Source of the DNA: Haemophilus parahaemolyticus
Lineage (GTDB): Bacteria > Pseudomonadota > Gammaproteobacteria > Enterobacterales > Pasteurellaceae
Length of the DNA: 64,000 nt
Direction: 5' to 3'
NCBI RefSeq assembly: GCF_002015035.1
Contig: NZ_MUXY01000001.1
Location: 62,001-126,000 of the forward strand
The notes beneath the pieces are model-generated. The model was not told where the DNA came from, made no database searches, and saw only the letters and a program-made list of their open reading frames with translations. This document shows positions 37,038-48,525 of the stretch, piece after piece (within the stretch, counting starts at the first letter, position 1; the number at the start of each line of letters is the position of its first letter). A program made the translations under genes and the position numbers.

Positions 37038-39947
37038 ATGTTTGTCGTTGGGCAAAGATGGATTAGCGAATCCGAAAATAATTTAGGTTTAGGTTTAGTT
37101 TCAAATGTAGATAACCGCACGGTGACTATTCAATTCCCTGCTGCGGAAGATGAGCGAATTTATGCGGTTTCAAATGCACCGCTTACCCGCGTTCAGTTCC
37201 AAGTGGGGGATGTGATTACCGCTCAAGAAGGTTGGAAAATGCAGGTGACACAAGTGATGGATAATCAAGGTGTGGCGTTTTATTTAGGCAAACGAACGGA
37301 TAACCAAGAAGAAAGCGTTTTGCCTGAAATGTTGCTTGATCACAAAGTTAGTTTTAGCCGCCCGCAAGACCGTTTATTTTCGGCACAGATTGACCGTTCA
37401 GATCGTTTTTCGCTCCGCTATCGAGCTTTGCAGCATCAACAAGCACAGTTCCAATCTCCGTTGCGCGGTTTGCGAGGCATTCGTGCCAGTCTGATTCCGC
37501 ATCAATTGCATATTGCCAAAGAAGTGGGGCAACGTCTCTCGCCACGTGTATTACTTGCTGATGAAGTAGGTTTAGGGAAAACCATCGAAGCAGGGATGAT
37601 TTTACAACAACAAATTTTTGCAGGACGTGCTGAACGTGTGTTAGTGCTTGTGCCTGAAAGCTTGCAACATCAGTGGCTGGTGGAAATGCTTCGTCGTTTC
37701 AACTTGCGTTTTTCGCTGTTTGATGAAGAGCGTTGTGCGGATTTCGACAAAGCGGACGAAGATGGCAACGATGCAAGCGAAAATCCATTTGAGAGTGAAT
37801 CGATGGTGATTGCTTCCATCGATTGGCTAGAAGCTATGCCAAATCGAGCCAAACAAGTGTTGGAATGCGAGTGGGATATGTTGATTGTCGATGAGGCACA
37901 TCACCTTGAGTGGTCAGAAGATGCACCTTCGGTTGCCTATCAATTGGTGGAAAAACTGGCAAAACAGATTCCGTCTGTCTTACTGCTTACAGCGACGCCT
38001 GAACAGCTTGGGCAAGAGAGTCATTTTGCTCGCCTCGCTTTGTTAGATTCCGATCGTTTTTATGATTATTCTGCCTTTGAACAAGAACAAAATGCGTATC
38101 AACCTGTGGCAGACGCAGTGGCGACTTTATTGAATGACAAGCTGTTAAGCGATACGGAGCAGAATGCTATTACAGAATTATTGAGCGAAGAAGACACCGA
38201 GCCGATGTTTAAGATTATCAATAGCAAAAAATCGGCAGAATCTGATCGCTTGCAAGTTCGCCAAGAACTCATTAAAGAGTTGATTGACCGTCACGGCACA
38301 AGCCGCGTATTGTTCCGTAATACACGCCAAGGCGTGAAAGGCTTCCCTCGTCGAGAATATTATCAAATTAGCCTTGAATTACCGAACCAATATGCGAATG
38401 CGTTAAAAGTGATGGGCACAATGGGGGCGTTACAGATGAGCGATCGTCTTTACCCAGAGAGTTTGTTCCAACGTTTCAATCCAAATGCACGTTGGACAGA
38501 GTTTGACCCGCGTGTGGAATGGTTGATCACTTTCCTGAAAAATCACCGCGATGAGAAAATCTTAGTGATTTGTAAACATGCAGAAACGGCAATTGCACTT
38601 GAGCAAATTTTACGTGAAAAAGAGGCAATTCGCTCAGCGGTATTCCACGAGAAAATGTCGATTGTGGAACGTGATAAAGCCTCTGCTTACTTTGCACAAC
38701 AAGAAGAGGGGGCACAGGTGCTTATTAGTTCTAGCATTGGCTCGGAAGGGCGAAACTTCCAATTTGCTAGCAATTTAGTGCTATTTGGTTTGCCAGATAA
38801 CCCTGACTTATTGGAACAAAGTATCGGGCGTTTAGACCGAATCGGTCAGAAAAATGACATCAAAATTCATGTGCCTTGTTTCGAAAATTCTGCACAATCG
38901 GTACTTGCTGATTGGTATCACCAAGGTTTGAATGCTTTTGAAGAAACTTGTCCGATGGGCACGGCACTTTACCGTGAATTTGGTGAAGCCTTAGGGGGCT
39001 ATTTCCTCAACTCACAAGCGGACGGATTTGCAGAATTAATTGCAAAAACCAATAAACGCCAAAAAGCCTTGAAAGCTGAACTAGAGCGTGGACGCGATCG
39101 ATTGCTGGAACTTAATTCCAATGGTGGTGAACAAGCCCAACAGTTAGCCGAGGAAATTGGTAAGCAAGATAATCAGCCACAATTGGTAAATTTTGCCTTG
39201 AATTTGTTTGATGTGATTGGTGTGGAACAAGAGGATTTAGGCGAGCAGAGTATTGTAATCCGCCCAACAGGGCATATGCTGGTACCTGATTTTCCTGGAC
39301 TTTCGGAAGAGGGGAATACGGTAACTTTTAATCGTCAATTAGCGTTAATGCGTGAAGAGCTTGAATTCTTAACGTGGGATCATCCGATGATCCGTAACGG
39401 TATTGATTTGATTACCTCTGGCGATATTGGTAAATCAGCGGTATCGTTGTTGATTAATAAAAATTTGCCAGCGGGCACCTTGTTGCTCGAAACTATTTTT
39501 GTGGTGGAAACGCAGGCACCAAAAGGCTTGAATCTTACGCGTTTCTTACCGCCAACACCAATTCGTGTGTTGTTGGATGTGAAGGGTAATAACTTGGCAG
39601 TACAAGTGTCGTTTAATGGTTTAGAAAAACAGCTTAAGCCTGTCAACCGTCAAATGGCAAACCAAATTGTGAAAATGGCACGTCGTAATATTGAAAAATT
39701 GATTAAGCTGAGCGAGCAAAAAGTGATGGAACAAGCACCAGGCATTATTGCTCAAGCGAAAGTAGAGGCGAATAGTAAATTACAAGCCGAATTACACCGC
39801 TTGGAGGCGTTGAAATCGGTGAATAAGAATATCCGTGATGATGAGATCCAAGCTCTTGAACAGCAATTGAATGAAACACTTGCACATCTTGAACTGGCAA
39901 ATTGGCGATTGGATAGTTTACGAGTGATTGTGAGTAATCAGGAATAA
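37038..39947 (+). CDS. rapA: RNA polymerase-associated ATPase RapA
   Basis: RapA is a Swi2/Snf2-type ATPase that recycles stalled RNA polymerase. The 969-aa protein (968 in E. coli) has two N-terminal Tudor-like domains ([18 protein letters not shown]), helicase motifs [15 protein letters not shown] and [10 protein letters not shown], motif V/VI region [10 protein letters not shown] and [12 protein letters not shown], and a C-terminal domain with long helices. The start MFVVGQRW at 37038 follows AGAGGCG; an earlier in-frame ATG lies in the yefM promoter region. Followed by rluA after 2 bp. Confidence 0.97.
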   Translation: MFVVGQRWISESENNLGLGLVSNVDNRTVTIQFPAAEDERIYAVSNAPLTRVQFQVGDVITAQEGWKMQVTQVMDNQGVAFYLGKRTDNQEESVLPEMLLDHKVSFSRPQDRLFSAQIDRSDRFSLRYRALQHQQAQFQSPLRGLRGIRASLIPHQLHIAKEVGQRLSPRVLLADEVGLGKTIEAGMILQQQIFAGRAERVLVLVPESLQHQWLVEMLRRFNLRFSLFDEERCADFDKADEDGNDASENPFESESMVIASIDWLEAMPNRAKQVLECEWDMLIVDEAHHLEWSEDAPSVAYQLVEKLAKQIPSVLLLTATPEQLGQESHFARLALLDSDRFYDYSAFEQEQNAYQPVADAVATLLNDKLLSDTEQNAITELLSEEDTEPMFKIINSKKSAESDRLQVRQELIKELIDRHGTSRVLFRNTRQGVKGFPRREYYQISLELPNQYANALKVMGTMGALQMSDRLYPESLFQRFNPNARWTEFDPRVEWLITFLKNHRDEKILVICKHAETAIALEQILREKEAIRSAVFHEKMSIVERDKASAYFAQQEEGAQVLISSSIGSEGRNFQFASNLVLFGLPDNPDLLEQSIGRLDRIGQKNDIKIHVPCFENSAQSVLADWYHQGLNAFEETCPMGTALYREFGEALGGYFLNSQADGFAELIAKTNKRQKALKAELERGRDRLLELNSNGGEQAQQLAEEIGKQDNQPQLVNFALNLFDVIGVEQEDLGEQSIVIRPTGHMLVPDFPGLSEEGNTVTFNRQLALMREELEFLTWDHPMIRNGIDLITSGDIGKSAVSLLINKNLPAGTLLLETIFVVETQAPKGLNLTRFLPPTPIRVLLDVKGNNLAVQVSFNGLEKQLKPVNRQMANQIVKMARRNIEKLIKLSEQKVMEQAPGIIAQAKVEANSKLQAELHRLEALKSVNKNIRDDEIQALEQQLNETLAHLELANWRLDSLRVIVSNQE

Positions 39948-39949
39948 TT

Positions 39950-40618
39950 ATGGCACTTATTGAATATCATCCACCGCTTGAGCCCTTTTTAGATGAGGTT
40001 TACCGCGATAATCATATTTTAGTGATTAACAAACCAAGCGGGTTGCTTTCTGTTCCTGGTAATCGCCCTGAATATTTTGACAGTGCGATGACTCGCGTAC
40101 AGAAAAAATATGGCTTTACTGAACCCGCTCACCGTTTGGATATGGCGACAAGCGGTATTTTATTATTTGCATTAAGTAAATCAGCAGAAAAAGAACTGAA
40201 ACGTCAATTTCGCGAACGTGAGCCGAAAAAGCACTATATTGCGTTGTTATGGGGAAAATTGGGCGAGAAAGTGGGTGATACAGGCGAGATGAATTTCCCG
40301 TTGATTTGCGACTGGGAAAATCGCCCACGTCAAAAAATCTGTTACGAGCGAGGTAAAAAAGCGATAACCCAATATGAGGTGTTAGCTCATTTGCCAAACA
40401 ATACCACAAGAGTAAAACTCACTCCTATTACAGGGCGTTCTCACCAGTTGAGAGTGCATTCTTTGGCATTAGGACATCCTATTCTAGGCGATAAGTTCTA
40501 TGCCAACCCATTAGCCAAAAGCCTTGCTCCAAGACTTTGCTTGCACGCTGAGAGTTTAACGATTACTCACCCAATAACGGGAGAGAGACTGACGTTTATG
40601 GCAGAGGCTGAATTTTGA
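39950..40618 (+). CDS. rluA: Pseudouridine synthase RluA (23S U746 / tRNA U32)
   Basis: RluA makes pseudouridine at 23S rRNA U746 and tRNA U32. The 222-aa protein lacks an S4 domain, as RluA does, and contains INKPSGLLSVPGN, the catalytic aspartate motif HRLDMATSGILLFA and TGRSHQLRVHSLALGHPILGD. It starts 2 bp after the rapA stop, so the two are probably co-transcribed. Confidence 0.95.
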   Translation: MALIEYHPPLEPFLDEVYRDNHILVINKPSGLLSVPGNRPEYFDSAMTRVQKKYGFTEPAHRLDMATSGILLFALSKSAEKELKRQFREREPKKHYIALLWGKLGEKVGDTGEMNFPLICDWENRPRQKICYERGKKAITQYEVLAHLPNNTTRVKLTPITGRSHQLRVHSLALGHPILGDKFYANPLAKSLAPRLCLHAESLTITHPITGERLTFMAEAEF

Positions 40619-40744
40619 TTTATATGATAAAAATAGCTTAAATAGGAAAGATTATTTTTTGTCATCTTTATGCTAAAATACCCTCGCTCTTATTCCCCAT
40701 TAGTACGGGAAATAATGCGCATTGCAAATCAGACTAATAAATTG

Positions 40745-40765
40745 ACCGCTTGCAAGCGGTTTTTT
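40745..40765 (+). terminator. Uptake-signal palindrome terminator before thrS
   Basis: ACCGCTTG / CAAGCGGT form an 8-bp palindromic stem followed by five T. It lies 67 bp before thrS and probably ends the rapA-rluA transcript; it consists of two inverted uptake-signal cores. Confidence 0.6.
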
Positions 40766-40831
40766 CTTTCGAAATTTTTTCAAATTTAACAAGTAGCCTG
40801 TCGTATGGGTTACCACTGTAAGGATAAAAAA

Positions 40832-42763
40832 ATGCCAATTATTACTTTACCAGATGGCTCACAACGCCAATTTGACAATCCTATTTCTGTTTTAGAGGTT
40901 GCTCAATCTATCGGTACGGGTCTTGCCAAAGCGACTATCGCGGGTCGTGTAAACGGTGAACGCCGTGATGCGTGCGATATTATCGATCAAGATGCAACAT
41001 TAGAAATCATTACTGCAAAAGATGAAGACGGTTTAGAAATTATCCGCCACTCTTGTGCTCACTTGTTAGGTCACGCCATCAAACAATTATTTCCAGATGT
41101 GAAAATGGCAATCGGTCCAACGATTGAAAACGGCTTCTATTACGACGTGGATTTAGATCGCTCTTTAACCCAAGAAGATATTGATGCGATTGAAAAACGT
41201 ATGCTTGAGTTGGCAAAAACCAACTATGATGTAGTGAAAAAACGTGTGAGCTGGCAAGAAGCACGCGACACCTTCGAGCAACGTCGCGAGCCATACAAAA
41301 TGGCAATTTTAGATGAGAACATCGAACGCACAGCAACGCCTGCGTTATATCATCACCAAGAATATATTGATATGTGCCGTGGTCCGCATGTGCCAAATAT
41401 GCGTTTCTGCCACCACTTCAAACTTCAAAAAGTGGCGGGGGCTTACTGGCGTGGCGACAGCAAAAATAAAATGCTGCAACGTATTTACGGCACAGCTTGG
41501 GCTGATAAAAAACAATTAGCCGAATATTTACAACGCTTAGAAGAAGCAGCAAAACGTGACCACCGTAAAATCGGTAAAGCGTTAGACTTATACCATATGC
41601 AAGAAGAAGCACCTGGTATGGTATTCTGGCATAATGACGGTTGGACAATTTTCCGTGAACTTGAAACCTTCGTACGTACCAAATTAAAAGAGTACGATTA
41701 CCAAGAGGTAAAAGGTCCGTTTATGATGGATCGTGTATTGTGGGAAAGAACAGGTCACTGGCAAAATTACGCTGATTTAATGTTCACAACGCAATCTGAA
41801 AACCGTGAATATGCGATTAAACCAATGAACTGCCCTGGTCACGTTCAAATCTTCAACCAAGGTTTGAAATCTTACCGCGACTTACCAATTCGTATGGCAG
41901 AATTTGGTTCTTGCCACCGTAACGAGCCATCAGGTTCTTTACACGGCTTGATGCGTGTGCGTGGCTTCACCCAGGATGATGCCCACATTTTCTGTACCGA
42001 AGATCAAATCGAATCTGAAGTAACCAGCTGTATTCGTATGGTTTACGACATTTACAGCACTTTCGGCTTTACCAACATTGCTGTAAAACTCTCTACTCGC
42101 CCTGAAAACCGCATCGGTTCAGATGAAATGTGGGATCGTGCTGAAGCAGGTTTAGCCGCAGCACTTGCCCACAACGGTTTAGAATATGAAATTCAAGAAG
42201 GTGAAGGTGCATTCTATGGACCGAAAATTGAGTTCGCCTTGCGTGACTGCTTAGGTCGTGAATGGCAATGTGGTACGGTGCAATTAGACTTTGCTCTTCC
42301 AGGTCGTTTAGATGCTTCTTATGTGGCGGAAGACAATAGTCGTCGCACGCCTGTAATGATCCACCGTGCAATTTTAGGCTCAATCGAACGTTTCATCGGT
42401 ATCATTACTGAAGAATATGCTGGTTTCTTCCCAGCCTGGTTAGCTCCAACGCAAGCAGTGGTGATGAACATTACTGACAGCCAAGCGGACTACGTTCAAC
42501 AAGTAGTGAAAACCCTTTCAGATGCAGGCCTACGCGTGAAAGCAGACCTGCGTAACGAAAAAGTGGGTTTCAAAATCCGTGAACACACCTTACGCCGCGT
42601 ACCATATATGCTCGTGTGTGGTGATAAAGAAATCGCTGAAGGAAAAATTGCTGTACGTACCCGTAAAGGGGCAGATTTAGGTACATTCAAAGTAGAAGAA
42701 TTTGCTGAAATCTTGAAAAACCAAGTTCGTGGCCGTGAGCTTAAATTGTTAAGCGAAGAATAG
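40832..42763 (+). CDS. thrS: Threonyl-tRNA synthetase
   Basis: ThrS charges tRNA-Thr and edits mischarged serine. The 643-aa protein has a TGS domain ([17 protein letters not shown]), the editing domain with [16 protein letters not shown] and [15 protein letters not shown], the class II core (motif 2 [18 protein letters not shown], zinc ligand in [12 protein letters not shown], motif 3 [18 protein letters not shown]) and the anticodon-binding domain. The start at 40832 follows AAGGAT; an ATG nine codons earlier adds a non-conserved extension. Confidence 0.98.
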   Translation: MPIITLPDGSQRQFDNPISVLEVAQSIGTGLAKATIAGRVNGERRDACDIIDQDATLEIITAKDEDGLEIIRHSCAHLLGHAIKQLFPDVKMAIGPTIENGFYYDVDLDRSLTQEDIDAIEKRMLELAKTNYDVVKKRVSWQEARDTFEQRREPYKMAILDENIERTATPALYHHQEYIDMCRGPHVPNMRFCHHFKLQKVAGAYWRGDSKNKMLQRIYGTAWADKKQLAEYLQRLEEAAKRDHRKIGKALDLYHMQEEAPGMVFWHNDGWTIFRELETFVRTKLKEYDYQEVKGPFMMDRVLWERTGHWQNYADLMFTTQSENREYAIKPMNCPGHVQIFNQGLKSYRDLPIRMAEFGSCHRNEPSGSLHGLMRVRGFTQDDAHIFCTEDQIESEVTSCIRMVYDIYSTFGFTNIAVKLSTRPENRIGSDEMWDRAEAGLAAALAHNGLEYEIQEGEGAFYGPKIEFALRDCLGREWQCGTVQLDFALPGRLDASYVAEDNSRRTPVMIHRAILGSIERFIGIITEEYAGFFPAWLAPTQAVVMNITDSQADYVQQVVKTLSDAGLRVKADLRNEKVGFKIREHTLRRVPYMLVCGDKEIAEGKIAVRTRKGADLGTFKVEEFAEILKNQVRGRELKLLSEE

Positions 42764-42844
42764 CCAGAAGTTATATTTAGATATAACTAGTCATCCATAA
42801 AAAGGCATAGTTGACAAAATAGTTGAAAACTATATCATATAGAC

Positions 42845-42890
42845 AAACAGTTGCTGATGTTTATTGTTCAAAACATCAGCAACTGTTTTT
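42845..42890 (+). terminator. Strong terminator after thrS
   Basis: A perfect 18-bp stem (AAACAGTTGCTGATGTTT / its complement) with an 8-nt loop runs into a T tract. It lies about 80 bp past the thrS stop. It may also shield the convergent acyl-CoA synthetase gene. Confidence 0.88.
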
Positions 42891-42988
42891 ATTTAAAAAT
42901 CCTCATGTTTTATAAATCAAGTATACAAACGACGGTAAATGTCATTTTTTTTACTTTTTACTAACAATGGTGTCTACTATACCAATTT

Positions 42989-44764
42989 TTATGCAACATA
43001 CATTTTCTCAATCTGCTCTCGATAACGCTGCATAATCACCTTACGGCGTAATTTTAGCGTTGGAGTAATTTCTTCCATTGCTTGGGTAAAGGCTTGAGGC
43101 AACAGAGTAAATTTCTTTACTTGCTCAAAACTTGCCAGCTCTTTTTGTATTTCATGTAAGCGTTTTTCGAACATTTGGATAATCTCAGCGTGTTTAATCA
43201 GCTCTAATCTATCCTGATATTTAATATTCAACTGCTTCGCATACTCTTCAAGGCTATCAAAGCATGGCACAATCAAGGCTGAAACATATTTTTTCGCATC
43301 AGCAATAATCGCAATTTGCTCAATAAATTTATCTTTGCCAATTTTTCCTTCGATATATTGTGGTGCGATATATTTGCCATTTGAAGTTTTCATTAACTCT
43401 TTAATACGGTCGGTAATGTGCAAATTGCCGTGCTCATCTATCTCGCCCGCATCGCCTGTTTTTAAGAAACCATCTTCAGTAAAGGCATTAGCGGTTTCTT
43501 CAGGCTTTTTATAATAGCCTCGCATTACCATTCCGCCACGGACTAAAATTTCGTTGTTTTCGCCAATTTTCACTTCCGTATTTGGCATTAATTTACCAAT
43601 GGAATTAGGGTTGAAACCGTGATCTTCCCAGCAAGAAACGGTTGCGGTGGTTTCAGTCATTCCATAGCCTAATTTGACATTTACGCCTAAGCTATGGAAA
43701 AACTTACCGATGGTAGGTTCTAATTTCGCTCCGCCACAAGGCATCATTCGTACTTGTCCACCTAATAAGGCACGTAGTTTTGAAAGCACAAGTTTGTCTG
43801 CCCATTTATGTTGCCATTTTAACCAGCGAGAAGGTTTGGCAGATTGATAATGTTTTTCGCCCGCTTGTATCGCCCAATGGAAAAGCGTTCTGCGGATAAA
43901 TGGTGCTTTTTCAACCTTATCTAACACTGCAGCATAAATTTTTTCATAGAATCGAGGTACAGCACACATCACCGTAGGTTTGGTTTCAACCAGTGCTTGA
44001 CGAATTTGGTCGGTATTTTCTAAATAGCAGTTAGTTGTCCCACGATGGAAAATATAGGCAACCCAAGCACGTTCGAAAATATGTGAAAGCGGTAAAAATG
44101 AGAGTGAAATATCTTGCTCGCTAATATTGAGAGCCTGATCATGCGATTGAAGCTGATGAGCCAAATTTGCATAATCCAACATCACACCTTTTGGATCGCC
44201 CGTTGTACCAGAGGTATAAATCAGCGTAAAGAGATCATCCAAACGTTTCGATGCAAGACGAGCTTCAAGTACGATCATATTTTTGTCAACTTGAATGAAG
44301 TTTTCCCAATGGCAAGCGAGAGGATGATTATGAAGATTGATACTTGATTTCATTGCCACAATTTTGATTAATTGTGTACAGTTGTTCGCTATTTGAATAG
44401 CACAATCCATTTGAGCTTGTTCGCCCACAAAGAGAATTCTAATATCAGCATCGTTGATAATATATTCAACTTGGGGAGGCGTGTTGGTGGCGTAAATTGG
44501 CACGGTCACAACACGTGCTTGCATTGCCCCAAAATCGGCAATGCTCCAGCGTGGCATATTGTGAGCAAAAATGCCAATTTTATCTTGAATTTCAATACCT
44601 TGAGCAATTAAAGCAAGCGAGATGTTATCAATCTCTTGTTGAAAGGTTGACCATTCCATATTGCACCATTTTCCTTGTTCTTGGAAACGTAAAGCGGTGC
44701 AATTTGCGAAATTTTTTGCTTGAAAACGAAGACGGTTAACAAAATGAAAATCTAAAGCAGACAT
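42989..44764 (-). CDS. Long-chain acyl-CoA synthetase (AMP-forming)
   Basis: This 591-aa ANL-superfamily enzyme is predicted to activate fatty acids to acyl-CoA through an acyl-adenylate. It has the P-loop [27 protein letters not shown], the adenine motif [13 protein letters not shown], and [30 protein letters not shown]. Overall it looks like the long (FAA1/FadD15-type) subfamily and resembles the H. influenzae HI0002-type protein rather than E. coli FadD. It stands alone, downstream of the polysaccharide cluster, and its ribosome-binding site lies in a long inverted repeat. Confidence 0.88.
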   Translation of the reverse strand: MSALDFHFVNRLRFQAKNFANCTALRFQEQGKWCNMEWSTFQQEIDNISLALIAQGIEIQDKIGIFAHNMPRWSIADFGAMQARVVTVPIYATNTPPQVEYIINDADIRILFVGEQAQMDCAIQIANNCTQLIKIVAMKSSINLHNHPLACHWENFIQVDKNMIVLEARLASKRLDDLFTLIYTSGTTGDPKGVMLDYANLAHQLQSHDQALNISEQDISLSFLPLSHIFERAWVAYIFHRGTTNCYLENTDQIRQALVETKPTVMCAVPRFYEKIYAAVLDKVEKAPFIRRTLFHWAIQAGEKHYQSAKPSRWLKWQHKWADKLVLSKLRALLGGQVRMMPCGGAKLEPTIGKFFHSLGVNVKLGYGMTETTATVSCWEDHGFNPNSIGKLMPNTEVKIGENNEILVRGGMVMRGYYKKPEETANAFTEDGFLKTGDAGEIDEHGNLHITDRIKELMKTSNGKYIAPQYIEGKIGKDKFIEQIAIIADAKKYVSALIVPCFDSLEEYAKQLNIKYQDRLELIKHAEIIQMFEKRLHEIQKELASFEQVKKFTLLPQAFTQAMEEITPTLKLRRKVIMQRYREQIEKMYVA

Positions 44765-44880
44765 CTAATAATACCTTAATATTTCAGCTAACAATTGTTC
44801 GCTAATATACTGGATTTGAAACTGGAAATCCAGAAAAAGAGAACAACTGTAAGCTGAAAAATAGAAAAGGTATTAGATTA
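44764..44880. repeat. Long inverted repeat covering the acyl-CoA synthetase ribosome-binding site
   Basis: The 113-bp gap between the last glycosyltransferase gene and the acyl-CoA synthetase gene folds almost completely. Outer segments include ATCTAAT / ATTAGAT, TACCTT / AAGGTA, TTTCAGCT / AGCTGAAA and ACAATTGTTC / GAACAACTGT; the centre is CTGGATTT / AAATCCAG. On the minus-strand RNA the 3' arm holds AAGG and the ATG region of the downstream gene. Confidence 0.7.
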
Positions 44881-45678
44881 TTTTCTTAGGAGTTTATAAA
44901 CTCTCTGAAGCAAACTTAACGGCAAAATTCTTGGAATTGCACGCATAAAGAAGATTGCAATCCCTGAAATGGGACTTTGGATTTTGACTTGGTTTTTGAG
45001 TCTATAAAGCTCCCATTCGTATTGGAACTGTTTCCAACCACGACGGCGACCTACCATTCCATTTCCCACGCGAGCATAAACTAAAATATCTGATAAATTT
45101 GCTACATTTAAGCCTGTTGCCAGCATTTTAATCCAAAGCGTGTAATCTTCTTGCAAACCTTGATAACCACCACATTCAAGCACTTTCGATTTTTTATAAG
45201 CCACGGTCATATGGTTGAACGGGCAACGTAAGCGGGTAAAACGCACAATCTCCTCCTGCGAGGTGGGCACGTTACGATAAGCCACAATGTCATTGATATT
45301 TTCACCAAATTCAGCAATTTGCCCCCCGAGCATAATGACATCTGGATGCTGTTGAATAAATTTTGCTTGTTTTTCAAAACGTTCTGGCACGCAAATATCG
45401 TCGGTATCCATACGGAAAACCCATTCGTGGCGACAATAATTTAAGCCATCATTAAGTGTTTTACCTAAACCACGATTCTGAGGGAATTTCACCGCTTTTA
45501 TTGGCAAAATCGCCTCATATTCGGTCACAATTGCCTCTAATTCAGTTGTTACAGCACCATCAAATAATACGACTATTTCGGTTGCGGGTAGGGTTTGATT
45601 TTTTAAACTTTCAAAACATTCTTTAAGATATTGTGGATTCTCTTTAATATAAAGAGACATTAATACTGAAAATTCCAT
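44878..45678 (-). CDS. Family 2 glycosyltransferase (AmsE-like)
   Basis: This 266-aa GT-A fold enzyme has FSVLMSLYIKENPQYLKECFESL, the nucleotide-binding EIVVLFDGAV, the metal motif FRMDTDDICVPERFEKQ (DTDD in place of DXD) and the acceptor-side LQEDYTLWIKMLATG. It lacks membrane segments except a weak hydrophobic stretch near the C-terminus. It starts within the stop of the previous glycosyltransferase (TAATG). It is probably one of the sugar-adding enzymes of the surface-polysaccharide repeat unit; donor and acceptor are unknown. Confidence 0.87.
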   Translation of the reverse strand: MEFSVLMSLYIKENPQYLKECFESLKNQTLPATEIVVLFDGAVTTELEAIVTEYEAILPIKAVKFPQNRGLGKTLNDGLNYCRHEWVFRMDTDDICVPERFEKQAKFIQQHPDVIMLGGQIAEFGENINDIVAYRNVPTSQEEIVRFTRLRCPFNHMTVAYKKSKVLECGGYQGLQEDYTLWIKMLATGLNVANLSDILVYARVGNGMVGRRRGWKQFQYEWELYRLKNQVKIQSPISGIAIFFMRAIPRILPLSLLQRVYKLLRK

Positions 45679-46559
45679 TAGAAAAACCTTTTCATATTGA
45701 TTGCTAATTTAGGCGAAATAAAGCTAATAATTGCAATAGCAAAATGCTTTATATTATGGCTACGTTTAAAAATTTTAAAATAATAATTTGCCGCCTTGCG
45801 AGATAAATTCATCGCATAAATATAAGAGAGAATATAAAGTGAGTTAATGGCAAAGTTTTGTTTTTGCTTTTCTGTTTTGACATATTTATGCTCAATATAT
45901 TCAATCGCCTTTTCGGTGTTCTCCGTATTGGTTGAAACACTTGAGCGTTTAGTATGGAAGTAACAAATACTCAAAGGTTGATTGATAAATCCTGCTTTTA
46001 AATTGGGGCTATCTGCTACTTTTAATGCAAATTCATAATCTTCCAATGATTTTAATTCTGAATTTAATCCTTCCAAGGCGATGAAAAAGGATTTTTTAAT
46101 CCCCATCATTGGCATTCCGCCCAATTTATTGGCTAATAAAATATTATCTAAATTGATTTTATTTGGCTCAATTGGATTAGTAAAATATTGGAATTTTTCA
46201 TTTACCATTTCACACTTGGCAGAATGGTAAATAAAATTTACTTGTGGATGTTGTTCAATATATTGGCTAATCACTTCGCATTTATTATTGGCAAAGCGGT
46301 CATCGTCATCTAAAAATAAGAGCCACTCTTGTGAAGCAAGTTGTGCACCAACATTACGGCTACCAGCTGCCCCTTGATTTATTTCGTTTCGAAAAACCTT
46401 CACTTCAAAAGGATAGTTTGGCTCAATAACCACAGTTTGTAGTGAGCAGTCATCAACAATAATCACTTCAAAATTATAAACCGTTTGGGCCTTTAAACTC
46501 CCAAGTAATTCAAGCACTTCCGTGTTGCGATTATAGGAAGGGACAATAATACTAAACAT
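45678..46559 (-). CDS. Family 2 glycosyltransferase
   Basis: This 293-aa cytoplasmic glycosyltransferase starts MFSIIVPSYNRNTEVLELL, followed by VIIVDDCS, the metal-binding WLLFLDDDDRFANNK and the catalytic-base-like SLEDYEFALKVAD. The ATG at 46559 is preceded by AGAGGA and overlaps the upstream wzy-like gene by 8 nt; an alternative start 18 codons earlier lies inside that gene. The C-terminal 60 residues are Lys/Phe rich and may contact the membrane. Substrate unknown. Confidence 0.86.
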   Translation of the reverse strand: MFSIIVPSYNRNTEVLELLGSLKAQTVYNFEVIIVDDCSLQTVVIEPNYPFEVKVFRNEINQGAAGSRNVGAQLASQEWLLFLDDDDRFANNKCEVISQYIEQHPQVNFIYHSAKCEMVNEKFQYFTNPIEPNKINLDNILLANKLGGMPMMGIKKSFFIALEGLNSELKSLEDYEFALKVADSPNLKAGFINQPLSICYFHTKRSSVSTNTENTEKAIEYIEHKYVKTEKQKQNFAINSLYILSYIYAMNLSRKAANYYFKIFKRSHNIKHFAIAIISFISPKLAINMKRFF

Positions 46560-47754
46560 TTTCTTCCTCTTTTTTCTTGCAATAAATAATAAAATTTTTA
46601 CCGCTTGTACCAAATAGGGAGAGGAACATCAGCAAGCCAAACATTACGCTTGGATAAGCGTAAGTATCTGCTTTAATGTTCCAGATGGTCATTAAGCCTA
46701 ATGTTGATAAAATAAACAACCAACTGCCGTTGAACCAGTTATCAGCCACTCTTTTTACAAAATAAGCGGTGAAAGCAAAGCAAGCTAACATATAACCAAT
46801 GCCGCCATATAAAGCTTGGCGAATAAAACCAGAATCAGAGCCACCGTAATAACTCCAGCCATTCGGTTGATAATATAAGCCATCGCCCATTAAGAGCTGT
46901 TTATTTGTTGGCATAAAAAGATGTTTGTTCATAAGAGTATCGGTTGAAGAACTTAGTCGTTCTCCGCCGTTAATCAGGTTAATAACGGGTTCGAGTGCGT
47001 GTTCAACATAGCGATTTTCCGCATGGAAATAAGCCAAATAGAGCACTAATGCAACAAATGCAAGTAATGCGGGTAGATAACGCCAGCGGAAATAAAGCAA
47101 GCAACTTACTAATGAAAAGGTTAAAAATAATCGCCCCGCAATCAGCCCGATACATAAAAGCAAGAAGAGCCAGATTGGATTTAGTACTTGAGTTTTCGCG
47201 TGATAAGCAAGCAGAAAATGTAGTAATAGCACATAAAATACGCTAAGCGGGAAAAATGCTGCGGAGGTTAAATTATAGAGCCGATATTCCTGCTCTGAAC
47301 CAATAAAACGTGCTAAATGACCGCCCATATAGGAGTTTGTATTAATCGCAAAATCAATCATAAATGGCACGCCAACCAAAGCAAAAAATCCAATAAATGC
47401 TTGCACGCCAATACCAATTTTTAAGTCGCGGATAAGTTGCGATTTACCATTTTCGTGTTGGTAGAACAGGTTATAAATCGTCATCCCCAAGATAAACACA
47501 AACAACGATTTGGCATACATACTTAATACGCCTATTTCTTTCGTACCGTTAATAATGAGCGGAATCGCAGAAATAATTAGCAATGCGATACAAGCAATCA
47601 GGCTATCTTTAGGAATAACCACGCTTTTTTGGCTTTTATTGCACCATTTATAGGCTAAAAATAGCAGTGCGATGGAGCCTGTTATTAGCCCCATTCGGAT
47701 AAAATGTAAAAACCACGGATCGTATAAATAAAAAAGACTTACTAAAGCACTCAT
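46552..47754 (-). CDS. Wzy-like polysaccharide polymerase or O-antigen ligase-type membrane protein
   Basis: This 400-aa protein has about ten to eleven membrane helices with one large periplasmic loop (about residues 255-315, with RYVEHALEPVINLING and LFMPTNKQLLMGDG), the topology of Wzy polymerases and WaaL ligases. Its position between a GT25 enzyme and GT2 enzymes, with wzx two genes upstream, favours Wzy. Sequence conservation in this family is too low for a firm choice. It overlaps both neighbours (1 nt with the GT25 gene, 8 nt with the GT2 gene). Confidence 0.72.
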   Translation of the reverse strand: MSALVSLFYLYDPWFLHFIRMGLITGSIALLFLAYKWCNKSQKSVVIPKDSLIACIALLIISAIPLIINGTKEIGVLSMYAKSLFVFILGMTIYNLFYQHENGKSQLIRDLKIGIGVQAFIGFFALVGVPFMIDFAINTNSYMGGHLARFIGSEQEYRLYNLTSAAFFPLSVFYVLLLHFLLAYHAKTQVLNPIWLFLLLCIGLIAGRLFLTFSLVSCLLYFRWRYLPALLAFVALVLYLAYFHAENRYVEHALEPVINLINGGERLSSSTDTLMNKHLFMPTNKQLLMGDGLYYQPNGWSYYGGSDSGFIRQALYGGIGYMLACFAFTAYFVKRVADNWFNGSWLFILSTLGLMTIWNIKADTYAYPSVMFGLLMFLSLFGTSGKNFIIYCKKKEEENV

Positions 47755-48524
47755 TATAAATTTCTCTTAATGGCTAACGCTTTTTTAAGCGGTAGTTTTA
47801 ATAATTTTTTAAATAGATTATTTTTTAATGAACCACGTAAGTCTTCTAAATTACTCGCAAGATTCGGGTTTTCAATAACCATTAACGGGCGAATAACAAA
47901 AATATCTAAATTAAAATCTTGTCCAAATAGAATAAAATCGTCCGCTAACCAATATGGCTTATGAGTTTTTAACTCTGCAAGAAAACGTAATGCTGCAGAT
48001 TTTTTAATTAAATAAGCTACTGTGCCTGCAAAATAATTTTTGTAAGGATAAGAGTAAGTGTAGCCTGTATTTTCAATTCGTTTTTGCCAGCATTTAAATG
48101 TACTTGGATAGTTAATTTTTAGTTCTACATCATTAAAAGTAGGGATTTTTGATTGTCCAACTAAAACAATATCCGCTTGTAGATTTTGCTGTAATAAAGC
48201 GGTTAAATTTTGCTGAAAATTTGCAGCGAAGAGTGCATCATCTTCACATACTAAAACATAATCGCCAGCATTGATAGTTTGATCTTCTGTAATCAGTTGA
48301 TAAACAGCTAAATGGCTTAATGTACAACCAATTTCCCCCTTAGTGACTAGGCGGTGATAGCGTTGTTTAAATTTCTCAAAGTTAAATCTATTCTGTAACT
48401 CTGTTTCTTCTAACGCCATTGTGTTGATAGCACGAAAGATTTCAAAATCAGAGGTGTCAGGTTGAGCGAAAAATAGTTCTCGTCTTTTTACATCTTTCTC
48501 TAATGAAATTAAATATTTTTTCAT
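47754..48524 (-). CDS. Family 25 glycosyltransferase (LPS-type)
   Basis: GT25 enzymes of Pasteurellaceae and Neisseriaceae add galactose or glucose to lipooligosaccharide (Lex2B, Lic2A, LgtB families). This 256-aa protein has [36 protein letters not shown], the metal motif [10 protein letters not shown] and [12 protein letters not shown], all family-typical. It has no tetranucleotide repeat tract, so phase variation is not indicated. It lies 1 bp from wzx and overlaps the wzy-like gene. Confidence 0.88.
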   Translation of the reverse strand: MKKYLISLEKDVKRRELFFAQPDTSDFEIFRAINTMALEETELQNRFNFEKFKQRYHRLVTKGEIGCTLSHLAVYQLITEDQTINAGDYVLVCEDDALFAANFQQNLTALLQQNLQADIVLVGQSKIPTFNDVELKINYPSTFKCWQKRIENTGYTYSYPYKNYFAGTVAYLIKKSAALRFLAELKTHKPYWLADDFILFGQDFNLDIFVIRPLMVIENPNLASNLEDLRGSLKNNLFKKLLKLPLKKALAIKRNL

Positions 48525-48525
48525 T

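Noticed and set aside
40700..40800. Threonine attenuator leader peptide before thrS
   Set aside because: A short ORF overlaps the uptake-signal terminator but it is not threonine-rich, so classical attenuation is not supported; the hairpin more likely ends the rapA-rluA transcript.
41079..42383. Several open frames antisense to thrS
   Set aside because: Shadows of thrS on the opposite strand.
47754..48524. Phase-variable LPS glycosyltransferase
   Set aside because: No tetranucleotide or homopolymer repeat tract is present at the start or inside the gene.
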